Shown: positions 43,244-51,479 of the stretch, piece after piece
Layout of the letters: each line of letters opens with the position of its first letter
Numbering within the stretch: position 1 is the first letter of the stretch
From: Streptomyces canus
Lineage (GTDB): Bacteria > Actinomycetota > Actinomycetes > Streptomycetales > Streptomycetaceae
Assembly: GCF_030816965.1 (NCBI RefSeq)
Contig: NZ_JAUSYQ010000002.1
Coordinates: forward strand, 1,922,001-1,986,000
DNA: 64,000 nt
Reading direction: 5' to 3'
Notes under the pieces: model-generated
Database searches by the model: none
The model's input: the letters and a program-made list of their open reading frames with translations, nothing else
Told to the model about the DNA's origin: nothing
Made by a program: the position numbers and the translations under genes

Positions 43244-44285
43244 GGGCCACCTCCGCGTCGCCGAGGAAGCCGAGCAGCCGCTGCTGCGGGACCACGCCGA
43301 CGAGTTTGCGGTGCTCGTCGAGGACGGCCACCGGATGCGTCGACCGGGCGCTCATCGCGCAGAGCTCCGTGAAGGGCGTGTCGGGCGTCGCGGTCTCACA
43401 GTCGCCCGCGCAGCCGCAGTCGGCCTCGTCGCCGCGCACGTCCGTGTCCATGACGGCGGACGCGGTCAGGACGCGGGAACGGTCGACGTCCTTGGTGAAG
43501 GAGGCGACGTAGTCGTCGGCGGGCCGCACGAGGATGTCCTCCGCGCTGCCGATCTGGACGATCCGGCCGTCGCGCATGACGGCGATCCGGTCGCCCAGGC
43601 GCATGGCCTCGTTGAGGTCGTGGGTGATGAAGACGATCGTCTTCTTCAGGGTCTGCTGGAGCTGCAGGAGCTGGTCCTGCATGTCCCGGCGGATCAGCGG
43701 GTCGAGCGCGCTGAAGGACTCGTCCATGAGGAGCAGGTCGGCGTCGGTGGCGAGGGCGCGGGCCAGGCCCACGCGCTGCTGCATGCCGCCGGACAGCTCG
43801 TCGGGCCAGGACTTCTCCCAGCCCTTGAGGCCGCACAGCTCCAGGGCCTCGGTGGCCCGCTCGACGCGCTCGGCCTTGGGGACGCCCTGGACGGCGAGAC
43901 CGTAGGCGGCGTTCTCCAGGACGCTGCGGTGCGGGAAGAGCGCGAAGTGCTGGAAGACCATGCTGATCTTCTTCGCGCGTACGGCGCGCAGTTCGCGGTC
44001 GGTGAGCGCGGTGAGGTCCTGGCCGTCGAAGCGGACATGGCCCGCGGTCGGCTCCAGGAGGCCGTTGAGCATCCGCAGCAGCGTGGACTTGCCGGATCCT
44101 GACAGACCCATGACGACGAAGATCTGGCCCGGTTCCACGGTGAAGGAGGCGTCGATCACCGCGGCGGTGGTGCCCTCGGCGCGCAGTCCCTCCCGGTCGG
44201 CGCCCTCGCGGAGCCGCTCGACGGCCTCGCCCGGCCGTCTTCCGAACACCTTGTACAGCTGCTCTGCCTCAAGCCTTGATGACAC
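43236..44285 (-). CDS. Glycine betaine-type ABC transporter ATP-binding protein
   Basis: A 349-residue OpuAA/ProV-type ATPase that powers the fused permease downstream. Walker A is MGLSGSGKST, the Q loop MVFQHFALFPHRS, the signature LSGGMQQRVGLARAL and Walker B LLLMDESFSALDP. A C-terminal CBS region ends VAVLDEHRKLVGVVPQQRLL and is shorter than in many relatives; a cysteine-rich loop (DEADCGCAGDC) lies just before it. GTG 44285 follows GAGAGG at 5 nt and starts at the conserved VSSRLEAEQLYKVFG; the frame upstream is rejected. Confidence 0.93.
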   Translation of the reverse strand: MSSRLEAEQLYKVFGRRPGEAVERLREGADREGLRAEGTTAAVIDASFTVEPGQIFVVMGLSGSGKSTLLRMLNGLLEPTAGHVRFDGQDLTALTDRELRAVRAKKISMVFQHFALFPHRSVLENAAYGLAVQGVPKAERVERATEALELCGLKGWEKSWPDELSGGMQQRVGLARALATDADLLLMDESFSALDPLIRRDMQDQLLQLQQTLKKTIVFITHDLNEAMRLGDRIAVMRDGRIVQIGSAEDILVRPADDYVASFTKDVDRSRVLTASAVMDTDVRGDEADCGCAGDCETATPDTPFTELCAMSARSTHPVAVLDEHRKLVGVVPQQRLLGFLGDAEVAHA

Positions 44286-44479
44286 GCGTGCCTCTCGTCT
44301 CTTCGACCACTGGGGGGAGACGAAGGGCCGCGACAGTTGAAGGTGCAACCTGCCTCGCTCCGAGGCGGCGCCTGCCCCGATGCCTTTCGGCCAAACGCAC
44401 CGGTGGTCCAGTTCACAGGACGCTCACACCCGCCGGGCGAGGCAAAGGACGACGGTCGGTGTCGGTGCCGTACGGCATG

Positions 44480-45409
44480 ATGCGAAGCGTGACCGGACGA
44501 CTGATGCTCCTCGACACCGCCTCTCTCTACTTCCGTGCCTACTTCGGCGTGCCGGAGTCGGTGAAGGCACCGGACGGCACGCCGGTGAACGCCGTGCGCG
44601 GCCTCCTCGAATTCATCGACCGCCTGGTCAAGGACCACCGTCCCGATCTGCTGGTGGCCTGCATGGACGCGGACTGGCGTCCCCAGTGGCGGGTCGACCT
44701 CATCCCCTCCTACAAGGCGCACCGCGTCGCGCAGGAGCACGAGAGCGGCCCGGACGAGGAGGAGGTGCCGGACACGCTCTCCCCGCAGGTGCCGGTCATC
44801 GAGGCCGTCCTGGACGCGCTCGGCATCGCGCGCGTGGGCGTGGCCGGTTATGAGGCGGACGACGTGATCGGCACGTTCACCGCGCGGGCGACGGGCCCGG
44901 TCGACATCGTCACCGGCGACCGCGACCTGTACCAGCTGGTGGACGACGAGCGCGAGGTGCGTGTGCTGTATCCCCTCAAGGGCGTCGGCACGCTCCAGCT
45001 GACCGACGAGGCCTGGCTGCGCGAGAAGTATGGCGTCGACGGCCGTGGGTACGCGGATCTGGCAACGCTGCGTGGCGACCCGAGCGACGGCCTGCCGGGC
45101 GTCCCCGGTATCGGCGAGAAGACGGCTGCCAAGCTGCTGGCCGAGTTCGGCGACCTGGCCGGCATCATGGCCGCGGTCGACGACCCGAAGGCGAAGCTCA
45201 CACCGTCGCAGCGCAGGCGGTTGGACGAGTCGCGGCCGTACGTCGCTGTGGCACCGAAGGTGGTGCTGGTGGCCGGTGACGTCCCGCTGCCGCAGGTGGA
45301 GACCGCGGTTCCGCGCACACCGCGCGATCCCGCGGCACTGGAGAGGCTGGCAGACCGGTGGGGGCTGGGTGGATCACTGCAGCGGCTGATGGCGACGCTC
45401 AGCGCATAA
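44480..45409 (+). CDS. Stand-alone 5'-3' exonuclease (PolI N-domain-like)
   Basis: A 309-residue protein equal to the 5' nuclease domain of DNA polymerase I without a polymerase domain. The PIN core has GRLMLLDTASLYFRAYFG, DADWRPQWR, YEADDVIGTFT and VTGDRDLYQLVDD, which supply the metal-binding Asp/Glu cluster; the helix-3-turn-helix part is LRGDPSDGLPGVPGIGEKTA. It should remove flaps or RNA primers. Starts at 44477, 44480 and 44489 are all in frame without a clear ribosome site. It is divergent from the betaine importer. Confidence 0.9.
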   Translation: MRSVTGRLMLLDTASLYFRAYFGVPESVKAPDGTPVNAVRGLLEFIDRLVKDHRPDLLVACMDADWRPQWRVDLIPSYKAHRVAQEHESGPDEEEVPDTLSPQVPVIEAVLDALGIARVGVAGYEADDVIGTFTARATGPVDIVTGDRDLYQLVDDEREVRVLYPLKGVGTLQLTDEAWLREKYGVDGRGYADLATLRGDPSDGLPGVPGIGEKTAAKLLAEFGDLAGIMAAVDDPKAKLTPSQRRRLDESRPYVAVAPKVVLVAGDVPLPQVETAVPRTPRDPAALERLADRWGLGGSLQRLMATLSA

Positions 45410-45465
45410 ATATTGCCCGCGCTTTCCACGAGTGGCATGCCATCACCAGCAGGCTTGATGCTAAC

Positions 45466-45484
45466 TTAGGTAAGCCTAAGCGTA
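45466..45484 (+). promoter_or_regulatory. Iron box (DmdR/IdeR-type)
   Basis: TTAGGTAAGCCTAA (45466-45479) matches the first 14 positions of the TTAGGTTAGGCTAACCTAA consensus with only central differences, and CTTAGG/CCTAAG form a perfect inverted repeat. It lies 19 nt before the start of the siderophore-interacting protein gene, overlapping the likely promoter. Confidence 0.75.
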
Positions 45485-45502
45485 GGGAACTGGGAGGCTG
45501 CC

Positions 45503-46348
45503 ATGGCAGAAGGACCGGGACGCAAGCCGCGGAAACCTCACTCCGCACAGGTCGTCCGCACCGAACGCCTCACCCCGCACATGCAGCGCGTGGTGCTCGG
45601 CGGCGACGGACTCGCCGACTTCGCGGCGGAGACCTGCACCGACCACTACGTCAAGATCCTTTTTCCGGCCGAGGGCGCGACCTACCCCGAGCCCTTCGAC
45701 ATGCAGCGGATCCGCGAGGAGTTCCCGCGCGAGCAGTGGCCCGTGACCCGCACCTACACCGTGCGCCACTGGGACGCCGAACACCGCGAACTCACCCTGG
45801 ACTTCGTGATCCACGGCGACGAGGGCCTCGCCGGCCCCTGGGCGGTGCGCGTCCAGCCCGGCGAGACCGTGCGCTTCATGGGCCCGGGCGGCGCCTACGC
45901 CCCCGACCCGGACGCCGACTGGCATCTCCTCGTCGGTGACGAGAGCGCGCTGCCCGCGATCGCCCGTTCCCTGGAGTCGCTGCCCGACGGCGCCCGGGCA
46001 CACGCCTTCATCGAGGTTTCCGGGCCCGAGGAGGAGCAGAAGATCGACTCCGACGTGGAGGTCGTGTGGCTGCACCGCGGCTCCCGCCCGGTCGGGGAGT
46101 CGCTGGTCGAGGCCGTGCGCGCGCTGGAGTTCCCGGAGGGCCGGCTGTGCGCGTTCGTGCACGGCGAGGCGCACTTCGTGAAGCAGCTGCGCCATCTGCT
46201 GCGCGTCGAGCGCGGCGTCCCGCGCGAGGACCTGTCGATCTCCGGCTACTGGCGCCTGGGCCACAACGAGGACGGCTGGCAGGCCTCCAAGCGGGACTGG
46301 AACGCGCGCATCGAGGCGGAGCAGGAGGGGGCGGCGTCGGCCGCTTAG
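45503..46348 (+). CDS. Siderophore-interacting FAD-binding reductase
   Basis: A 281-residue SIP family reductase that releases iron from ferric siderophores in the cytoplasm. The FAD-binding barrel has the RTYTVRHWD motif (near residue 77) and the NAD(P)H-binding half has LLVGDESALPAIARSLESLP and FVHGEAHFVKQLRHLL. Length is normal. ATG 45503 follows GGGAGG at 5 nt. An iron box upstream indicates repression by a DmdR-type regulator when iron is plentiful. It converges with the DrrAB-like exporter across a repeat array and a long palindrome. Confidence 0.95.
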   Translation: MAEGPGRKPRKPHSAQVVRTERLTPHMQRVVLGGDGLADFAAETCTDHYVKILFPAEGATYPEPFDMQRIREEFPREQWPVTRTYTVRHWDAEHRELTLDFVIHGDEGLAGPWAVRVQPGETVRFMGPGGAYAPDPDADWHLLVGDESALPAIARSLESLPDGARAHAFIEVSGPEEEQKIDSDVEVVWLHRGSRPVGESLVEAVRALEFPEGRLCAFVHGEAHFVKQLRHLLRVERGVPREDLSISGYWRLGHNEDGWQASKRDWNARIEAEQEGAASAA

Positions 46349-46353
46349 GCGCA

Positions 46354-46451
46354 CGGCTGCTCTCCCGTACGACTGCTCAGGTGTTCGGCTGCTCTCCCGT
46401 GCGGCTGCTTCAGGCGTTCGGCTGCTCTCCCGTACGGCTGCTTCAGGGCAG
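46354..46451. repeat. Three tandem 32-33-bp repeats after the SIP gene
   Basis: CGGCTGCTCTCCCG recurs at 46354, 46386 and 46419, each copy followed by a similar TACGGCTGCTTCAGG-type tail. Periods are 32 and 33 bp. The array is in the non-coding gap between convergent genes. Confidence 0.75.
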
Positions 46452-46484
46452 GCCCGCTGAGGCATACGGCCGCTCGGGCTCGGC

Positions 46485-46526
46485 CGCGAAAGGGGCGGCA
46501 CCTTCGAAGGTGCCGCCCCTTTCGCG
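46485..46526. terminator. Perfect 42-bp palindrome, bidirectional terminator
   Basis: Arms of 21 nt (CGCGAAAGGGGCGGCACCTTC and its exact complement) meet at TTCGAA. It lies between the stops of two convergent genes, 3 nt from the exporter gene's stop. Confidence 0.85.
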
Positions 46527-46529
46527 CGT

Positions 46530-47306
46530 TCACACCGACCGCTGGTACGACCGGAACGTCCGGATCGACAGCCACACCGCCACGACCGCCAGCCCGAGCA
46601 GCGCTCCCCCGCGGCCCAGCACCACGTCCCAGTCGGGGTCCGCGGACAGGGCCGAACGGCCCGCCACCATCGCCCAGTTCAACGGGTTGAAGTCGGCGAT
46701 GTGCCGCATCCAGGAGGGCATCTGCGAGGGCGCCATGAAGGCGCTGGACAGGAAGGTGAGCGGGAGCAGCAGGAAGGTGTTGATCCCGATGATCGACTCC
46801 CGTTCCCGCACCAGCATGCCGAGCGCGTTGGACAGCGCCCCGAAGACGGTGCCCAACAGGACCGACGCGAGGACCAGGACGGCGATCCCGGCGATTCCGC
46901 CCGGGTAGTCGGCGCCGCCCAACAGCCCGAGCAGCACGATGACCACCGACTGGAAGGCGGTGACCAGGCCGTTGTTGACGACGTTGCCGTTCATCAGCGC
47001 GGCCCGGCTGACCGGAGTGGTCAGGAAGCGGTTGAGGGTGCCGCGCTGGATCTCGTCCAGGGTGGTCATCCCCGCCCACATGTTGGAGCCGAGCGCGCTC
47101 ATCACGACCACACCGGGGACCAGATAGTCCAGGTAGGACGTGGTGCCGAATCCGCCGAGCTCGACGACCTTCCTGAAGAGGCTGCCGAACAGGAACAGCC
47201 AGATCACCGGCTGGACCAGGGTGATGATCGCGTACGCGGGCTGCCGTACGAACACCATGAGTTGACGCTGCGTCATGTACCAGGTCTGGGAGACGGTCAT
47301 GCTCAT
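46530..47306 (-). CDS. ABC-2 type exporter permease (DrrB-like)
   Basis: A 258-residue permease with six predicted helices. The N-terminal QTWYMTQRQLMVFVRQPAYA and the PVIWLFLFGSLFRK, YLVPGVVVMSALGSNMWAG and DEIQRGTLNRFLTTPVSRAA segments are typical of DrrB-type multidrug or lipid exporters. It forms an exporter with the ATPase encoded just upstream, whose stop overlaps this ATG (ATGA). The substrate is unknown; control by the adjacent PadR regulator is likely from context. Confidence 0.9.
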   Translation of the reverse strand: MSMTVSQTWYMTQRQLMVFVRQPAYAIITLVQPVIWLFLFGSLFRKVVELGGFGTTSYLDYLVPGVVVMSALGSNMWAGMTTLDEIQRGTLNRFLTTPVSRAALMNGNVVNNGLVTAFQSVVIVLLGLLGGADYPGGIAGIAVLVLASVLLGTVFGALSNALGMLVRERESIIGINTFLLLPLTFLSSAFMAPSQMPSWMRHIADFNPLNWAMVAGRSALSADPDWDVVLGRGGALLGLAVVAVWLSIRTFRSYQRSV

Positions 47307-48292
47307 CGGGCGCCCACCAGGTCTTCGACCTCCGAGTAACGGCGGCCCGCGTAGCGCAGATAGACGTCGTCGAGTGAGGGACGGGCGACGGTCGCGGTGG
47401 CCACCTTGATCCCGGCCCGCTCCAGGGCGGCGAGCAGGGCGGGTACGGCGGCGGCCCCGTCGTCGGCGCGGACGCTGACGCGGTGCCCGTCGGCCAGCAC
47501 CTCGTGCACGCCCGGCACCCCGTGCAGGGCGCCGGTCAGCAGTGTGCGGCCCGCGTCGCCGAGCCGCTCGCGCAGCTCCAAGTGCACCGCGTCACCGCGC
47601 AGTTCGCCCTTCAGCGCGTCCGGAGTGCCCTCGACGACGATCCGGCCCCGGTCGACGACGGCGACGCGCTCGGCGAGCCGGTCCGCCTCTTCGAGGTAGT
47701 GCGTGGTGAGCAGGATCGTCAGCCCCTCCTCACCGGCGAGCCGGCCGATCTCGTCCCACATCGCGCTGCGGGCCTCGGGGTCGAGTCCGGTGGTCGGCTC
47801 GTCGAGGAAGAGCACCTCGGGGCGGTGCACCAGGCCGAGGGCGACGTCGAGTCGGCGTCGCATACCACCGGAGTAGCCCTTGACCGGGCGCCGGGCGGCG
47901 TCGGTGAGCGTGAAGCGGTCGAGGAGCTCCTCCACCCGGCGTTCGAGCGCGGTGCCCCTCAAGCCGTAGAGCCTGCCCTGGAGTCGGAGGTTCTCGTGGC
48001 CGGTGGCGACCGGGTCGGCGCCGGAGCCCTGGGCGACCACGCCGATGGCCCGGCGGACCCGTTCAGGGTGGCGCAGCACGTCGTGGCCCGCGACGGTGGC
48101 CGAGCCGGAGTCGGGGCGGGCCAGGGTGGTGAGGATCTTGACGGTGGTGGACTTGCCGGCGCCGTTCGGGCCGAGCAGGCCGAAGACGCTGCCCCGCTCG
48201 ACGACCACGTCGATGCCGTCGAGGGCGGTGACCTCACCGCCGTAGGTCTTGATCAGTTGACGCGCCTCGATCGCGGGCGCACGGGTGTTCAT
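47303..48292 (-). CDS. ABC exporter ATP-binding protein (DrrA-like)
   Basis: A 329-residue ATPase of the DrrA type: Walker A GLLGPNGAGKST, signature KGYSGGMRRRLDVALGL, Walker B VLFLDEPTTGLDP and H loop LLTTHYLEEADRLAE, followed by the DrrA-type C-terminal region (about 230-329) with DDVYLRYAGR near the end. ATG 48292 follows AGGAGGACACC; the frame upstream is rejected. It forms a two-gene operon with the permease and follows the PadR gene on the same strand. Confidence 0.93.
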   Translation of the reverse strand: MNTRAPAIEARQLIKTYGGEVTALDGIDVVVERGSVFGLLGPNGAGKSTTVKILTTLARPDSGSATVAGHDVLRHPERVRRAIGVVAQGSGADPVATGHENLRLQGRLYGLRGTALERRVEELLDRFTLTDAARRPVKGYSGGMRRRLDVALGLVHRPEVLFLDEPTTGLDPEARSAMWDEIGRLAGEEGLTILLTTHYLEEADRLAERVAVVDRGRIVVEGTPDALKGELRGDAVHLELRERLGDAGRTLLTGALHGVPGVHEVLADGHRVSVRADDGAAAVPALLAALERAGIKVATATVARPSLDDVYLRYAGRRYSEVEDLVGAR

Positions 48293-48478
48293 GGCAGGTG
48301 TCCTCCTGCGTGAGCGGATCCGGTGAAGGGATGACAACTGATCCGCGTGAGGAGTACCGGGCTATCCTGGGCATGCCGCACCTCGATCGCCTGGATGTGC
48401 CTCAGGGCGGATTCAGTTCGGGGTTCGAGGCCCCGGCGGGCTGCTGCAACAGCCGTGCCGGGGCCTGCTTTCGTCAGG

Positions 48479-49069
48479 TCATGGTGCGTGGAACGCCTTC
48501 CACTCGTCGATGCCGGGCAGCGTGCCCCTTCTGAGTTCGTCGAGGAAGCCGCGGACCCACGCCGCCTCCGCCTCGACCATGTGGAGCTGGTACTCGTTCT
48601 CCACGAGGAAGAGCCGGGGCAGCGTCTCGTAGAGCTTCTCCAGAGCGCCTCGGCCGCTCGCGATCTGCACCTCCAGGGCGTCGAGCCGTTGCTCCAGCAG
48701 CGGCACCACCTCGTCGGGGTGCAGCACGCCCAGCAGCGAGAGCGCGGTCTCGAAGATCGGGTACTCCTTGGCCGGGAGGGCGACCAGGTCCGACATCCAC
48801 TCGGTCATCTCCTGGCGCCCGGCCGCGGTGATGCCGTAGACGGTCCGTTCGGGCCTGTTGCCCAGCCGCTCCACGTCCGTGACCTCGACGAACCCGTGTT
48901 TCTCAAGGCTCTGGACGACGGTGTAGAGCGAGCCGTAGTTGATCTTCGTGCTGGCATCCTTGCCCTGGCGGCGCAGGGTCTGGGCGATCTCGTAGGGATG
49001 CATCGGCTTCTGCCACAGCGTCGCCAGCACGGCGAGCGCCAGGGGGTTGCGGAGTTTGCGACGCCCCAT
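48479..49069 (-). CDS. PadR family transcriptional regulator
   Basis: A 196-residue PadR-type repressor. The winged helix is LRNPLALAVLATLWQKPMHP then YEIAQTLRRQG, with the wing INYGSLYTVVQSLEKHGFVE, and a C-terminal dimerisation helical region follows (EVVPLLEQRLDALEVQIASG). ATG 49069 follows GGAGGTGGAG; the longer frame begins in unrelated sequence. It lies just upstream of the DrrAB-like exporter on the same strand, the usual arrangement for a PadR drug-efflux repressor. An AT-rich imperfect repeat precedes it. Confidence 0.9.
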   Translation of the reverse strand: MGRRKLRNPLALAVLATLWQKPMHPYEIAQTLRRQGKDASTKINYGSLYTVVQSLEKHGFVEVTDVERLGNRPERTVYGITAAGRQEMTEWMSDLVALPAKEYPIFETALSLLGVLHPDEVVPLLEQRLDALEVQIASGRGALEKLYETLPRLFLVENEYQLHMVEAEAAWVRGFLDELRRGTLPGIDEWKAFHAP

Positions 49070-49100
49070 GACTCCACCTCCCATCCGCACCTCGTGCCCG

Positions 49101-49127
49101 AATATTCGTGACCGAACATATCGTGAC
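49101..49127. promoter_or_regulatory. AT-rich imperfect inverted repeat before padR
   Basis: ATATTCG and CGAACATAT flank TGAC within 32-60 nt upstream of the PadR start; CGTGAC also repeats directly. This fits the ATGT/ACAT style of PadR operators and suggests autoregulation. Confidence 0.4.
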
Positions 49128-49244
49128 TCATGAGGACGGTCAATAGACACGATGTATCGCGTTTGAGTGTCCGACACAAGGGCGTGAGCACTTGGGTGCC
49201 ACTTCGACACGCCTGCGTCACGCACCCGAAACAGCGCCTCCTTA

Positions 49245-49266
49245 ATTTCTGTCACCCGACAGGAAT
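49245..49266 (+). promoter_or_regulatory. Operator candidate before the APC permease, shared with the carboxylase operon
   Basis: ATTTCTGTCA-CC-CGACAGGAAT is a 22-bp imperfect palindrome 60-80 nt before the permease start. It matches the perfect palindrome at 61009-61030 at 18 of 22 positions, including length and spacing of the two halves. Confidence 0.65.
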
Positions 49267-49325
49267 TCAGCTCCCGCACCGCTGTTCCGCTCTCCGCCCT
49301 CATGCCGCCGAAGGCAGGTGCCGCC

Positions 49326-50852
49326 GTGACGACAGCCAGCCCCTCCGACGTCCGTCCCGATCCCCCGCACTCCCCCGCCCCCGACGACCGCTCCCTCACC
49401 GAGTTCGGCTACCACCAGGAACTGCACCGGAGCCTGGGCCGGTATGCGTCCTTCGCGGCCGGGTTCTCCTTCATCTCGGTCCTGACGACCGTCTTCCAGT
49501 TCTTCGCCTTCGGGTACGCGTTCGGCGGCCCCGTCTTCTTCTGGGCCTGGCCGGTGGTACTGATCGGGCAGCTGCTGGTGGCGGCCTGCTTCGCGGAACT
49601 GGCGGCGCGCTACCCGCTGTCCGGCGCGATCTACCAGTGGTCGTCCCGGCTCTCCACCCCGGCCTTCGGCTGGTTCGCCGGGTGGATCATGGTGATCGGG
49701 CAGATCGTCGTGGTCGCGGCGGCGGCACTCGCCCTGCAGATGGTGCTCCCGGCGATCTGGTCCGGCTTCCAGCTGGTCGGCACCGACCCGGCGCCGACGT
49801 CAGCGGACGGGGCGGCCAACGCAGCACTCCTCGGCGTGATCCTGCTGGTCCTGACGACCGTCGTGAACGTCCTCGACAACCGTGTGATGTCCCTGATCAA
49901 CCGAGTGGGCGTGACCGCCGAGATCATCGGCGCGGTCCTGATCATCGTGCTCCTGCTGACCCACTCCGAGCGCACGCCGAGCATCACCTTCCACACCACG
50001 GGCGCCGCGCAGAGCGGCCTGTTCGGGGCCCTGTTGGTGGGCTCGTTCGCGGCGGCGTACGTGATGATCGGCTTCGACAGCGCGGGCGAGATGAGCGAGG
50101 AGACACATGCCCCGCGCCGCACCGCGCCCCGCACGATCCTCACGGCGCTCGGCGCGGCCGGCGTCCTCGGCGGCCTGCTCGTCCTGGGCGGCCTGCTCGC
50201 CGCCCCCAGCCTCACCGACGGGCACCTGTCGGTCGACGGCCTCAGCTACGTCCTCACCAGCAGCCTGGGCGACGGCGTCGGCAAGGCTCTGCTGGCCGAC
50301 GTGGTGGTCGCGATCGCTGTGGCCACCCTCGCCATCCAGACAGCGGCCTGCCGCATGCTCTTCTCCATGGCCCGCGACGGCCAACTGCCGTTCGCGGGCC
50401 GCCTCGCGCGGGTGAACCCCCGCACAGGCATGCCCACCGCCCCCGCTCTGGTCGTCGGCGTCCTGGCCGCCGCGCTTCTCCTCCTCAACTTCGCTTCCCC
50501 GGAGGCGTTCCTGGCGATCGGCACGACCTGCATCGTGATGCTCTACCTGGCGTACGCGATGGTCACGGGCCCGCTGCTGATCCGGCGCGTGCGAGGGCAG
50601 TTCACCTCGGAAGGCACGGACGAGACGGGCGCCCGCCTGTTCTCCCTGGGCCGCTGGGGCGTACCGGTCAACGCCCTGGCCCTCCTCTACGGCCTCCTGA
50701 TGACCGTCAACCTGGCCTGGCCCCGAGCAGAGGTGTACGACCCGGCGGGCGGGCACTGGTACTTCCAGTGGTTCACGGTGCTGTTCCTGGCCGCGACGCT
50801 GGCAGTGGGCGTGGCGTGGCGGGCAGTTCGCGGGCGTACGCCGAGGGGATAG
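49326..50852 (+). CDS. APC family amino acid/amine permease
   Basis: A 508-residue permease with twelve predicted helices. The N-terminal FGYHQELHRSLGRYASFAAG then FSFISVLTTVFQFF, and later SGAIYQWSSRLSTPAFGWFA and GFDSAGEMSEETHAPRR, are hallmarks of the amino acid-polyamine-organocation family, near the eukaryotic-type amino acid/choline transporters. GTG 49326 is preferred weakly over ATG 49302. A palindrome upstream is shared with the urea carboxylase-type operon at 61 kb, which suggests uptake of that operon's substrate (urea, guanidine or a related compound). A hairpin terminator follows. Confidence 0.88.
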   Translation: MTTASPSDVRPDPPHSPAPDDRSLTEFGYHQELHRSLGRYASFAAGFSFISVLTTVFQFFAFGYAFGGPVFFWAWPVVLIGQLLVAACFAELAARYPLSGAIYQWSSRLSTPAFGWFAGWIMVIGQIVVVAAAALALQMVLPAIWSGFQLVGTDPAPTSADGAANAALLGVILLVLTTVVNVLDNRVMSLINRVGVTAEIIGAVLIIVLLLTHSERTPSITFHTTGAAQSGLFGALLVGSFAAAYVMIGFDSAGEMSEETHAPRRTAPRTILTALGAAGVLGGLLVLGGLLAAPSLTDGHLSVDGLSYVLTSSLGDGVGKALLADVVVAIAVATLAIQTAACRMLFSMARDGQLPFAGRLARVNPRTGMPTAPALVVGVLAAALLLLNFASPEAFLAIGTTCIVMLYLAYAMVTGPLLIRRVRGQFTSEGTDETGARLFSLGRWGVPVNALALLYGLLMTVNLAWPRAEVYDPAGGHWYFQWFTVLFLAATLAVGVAWRAVRGRTPRG

Positions 50853-50874
50853 GGCCGCAGCCTCTCAGCGGCCC
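50852..50874. terminator. Hairpin between the permease and a GNAT gene
   Basis: GGGCCGC and GCGGCCC pair around a 9-nt loop, starting at the permease stop codon and lying between two convergent genes. Confidence 0.6.
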
Positions 50875-50897
50875 CGTGGCACCCCCTTGGCAGCCCC

Positions 50898-51479
50898 TCA
50901 GTCGCCCCGGACACGCGCGTGCAGATGCATGTCATGCCAACCGTCCGGATGCAGGACCGCGCTTCGCTTGGTCCCTTCAAGAACGAAGCCCGTCTTGGTC
51001 GCGACACGACACGAGGCCTCATTACGGACGGCGTGCATGAGCTCAAGACGGTGGAACCCGATGTCGTCGAGGGCCCAGCGAGACAGGACGACCGTGGCAC
51101 GCGCCGCGACACCCCGCCCACGCGCCCCCGCGGTCGTCCAGTACGCCATCTCGGCCTGCCCGTCGTTGAGATTGATCTCTCGCAGCGCCACCCGGCCGAG
51201 CAGCAGATCGGTGTCCGCGTCCACCACGGCCCACTGAGCGGTCTTCTCCTGGGCCCAAGCCTCCCGCCACTCCTCGATCCAGCCGCCGACCTCCTCCACG
51301 GAGTCGGCGGCACGGGCGTGCCACTGATGCATCACCGGGTCCTGGAACGCGGCGTGGACCGCGGGCGCGTCCTCGGCCCGCCAGGGGCGCAGGAGCAGGC
51401 CGTCGTCGGTGGGGAGGGTGGGTTGGGCGGTGCCGGTGAGGGTGCCTGGTGCGAGGACCGAGCGGGTGAGGTAGGGCAT
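50898..51479 (-). CDS. GNAT family N-acetyltransferase (RimJ/RimL-like)
   Basis: A 193-residue acetyltransferase of the RimJ/RimL type: LLLRPWRAEDAPAVHAAFQD at the N-terminus, AYWTTAGARGRGVAARATVV with the acetyl-CoA loop (near residues 113-132), and HRLELMHAVRNEASCRVATK then TGFVLEGTKRSAV at the end. The acceptor is unknown. ATG 51479 has a weak AGG-type site; ATG 51488, three codons upstream, is also in frame. It converges with the APC permease. Confidence 0.87.
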   Translation of the reverse strand: MPYLTRSVLAPGTLTGTAQPTLPTDDGLLLRPWRAEDAPAVHAAFQDPVMHQWHARAADSVEEVGGWIEEWREAWAQEKTAQWAVVDADTDLLLGRVALREINLNDGQAEMAYWTTAGARGRGVAARATVVLSRWALDDIGFHRLELMHAVRNEASCRVATKTGFVLEGTKRSAVLHPDGWHDMHLHARVRGD

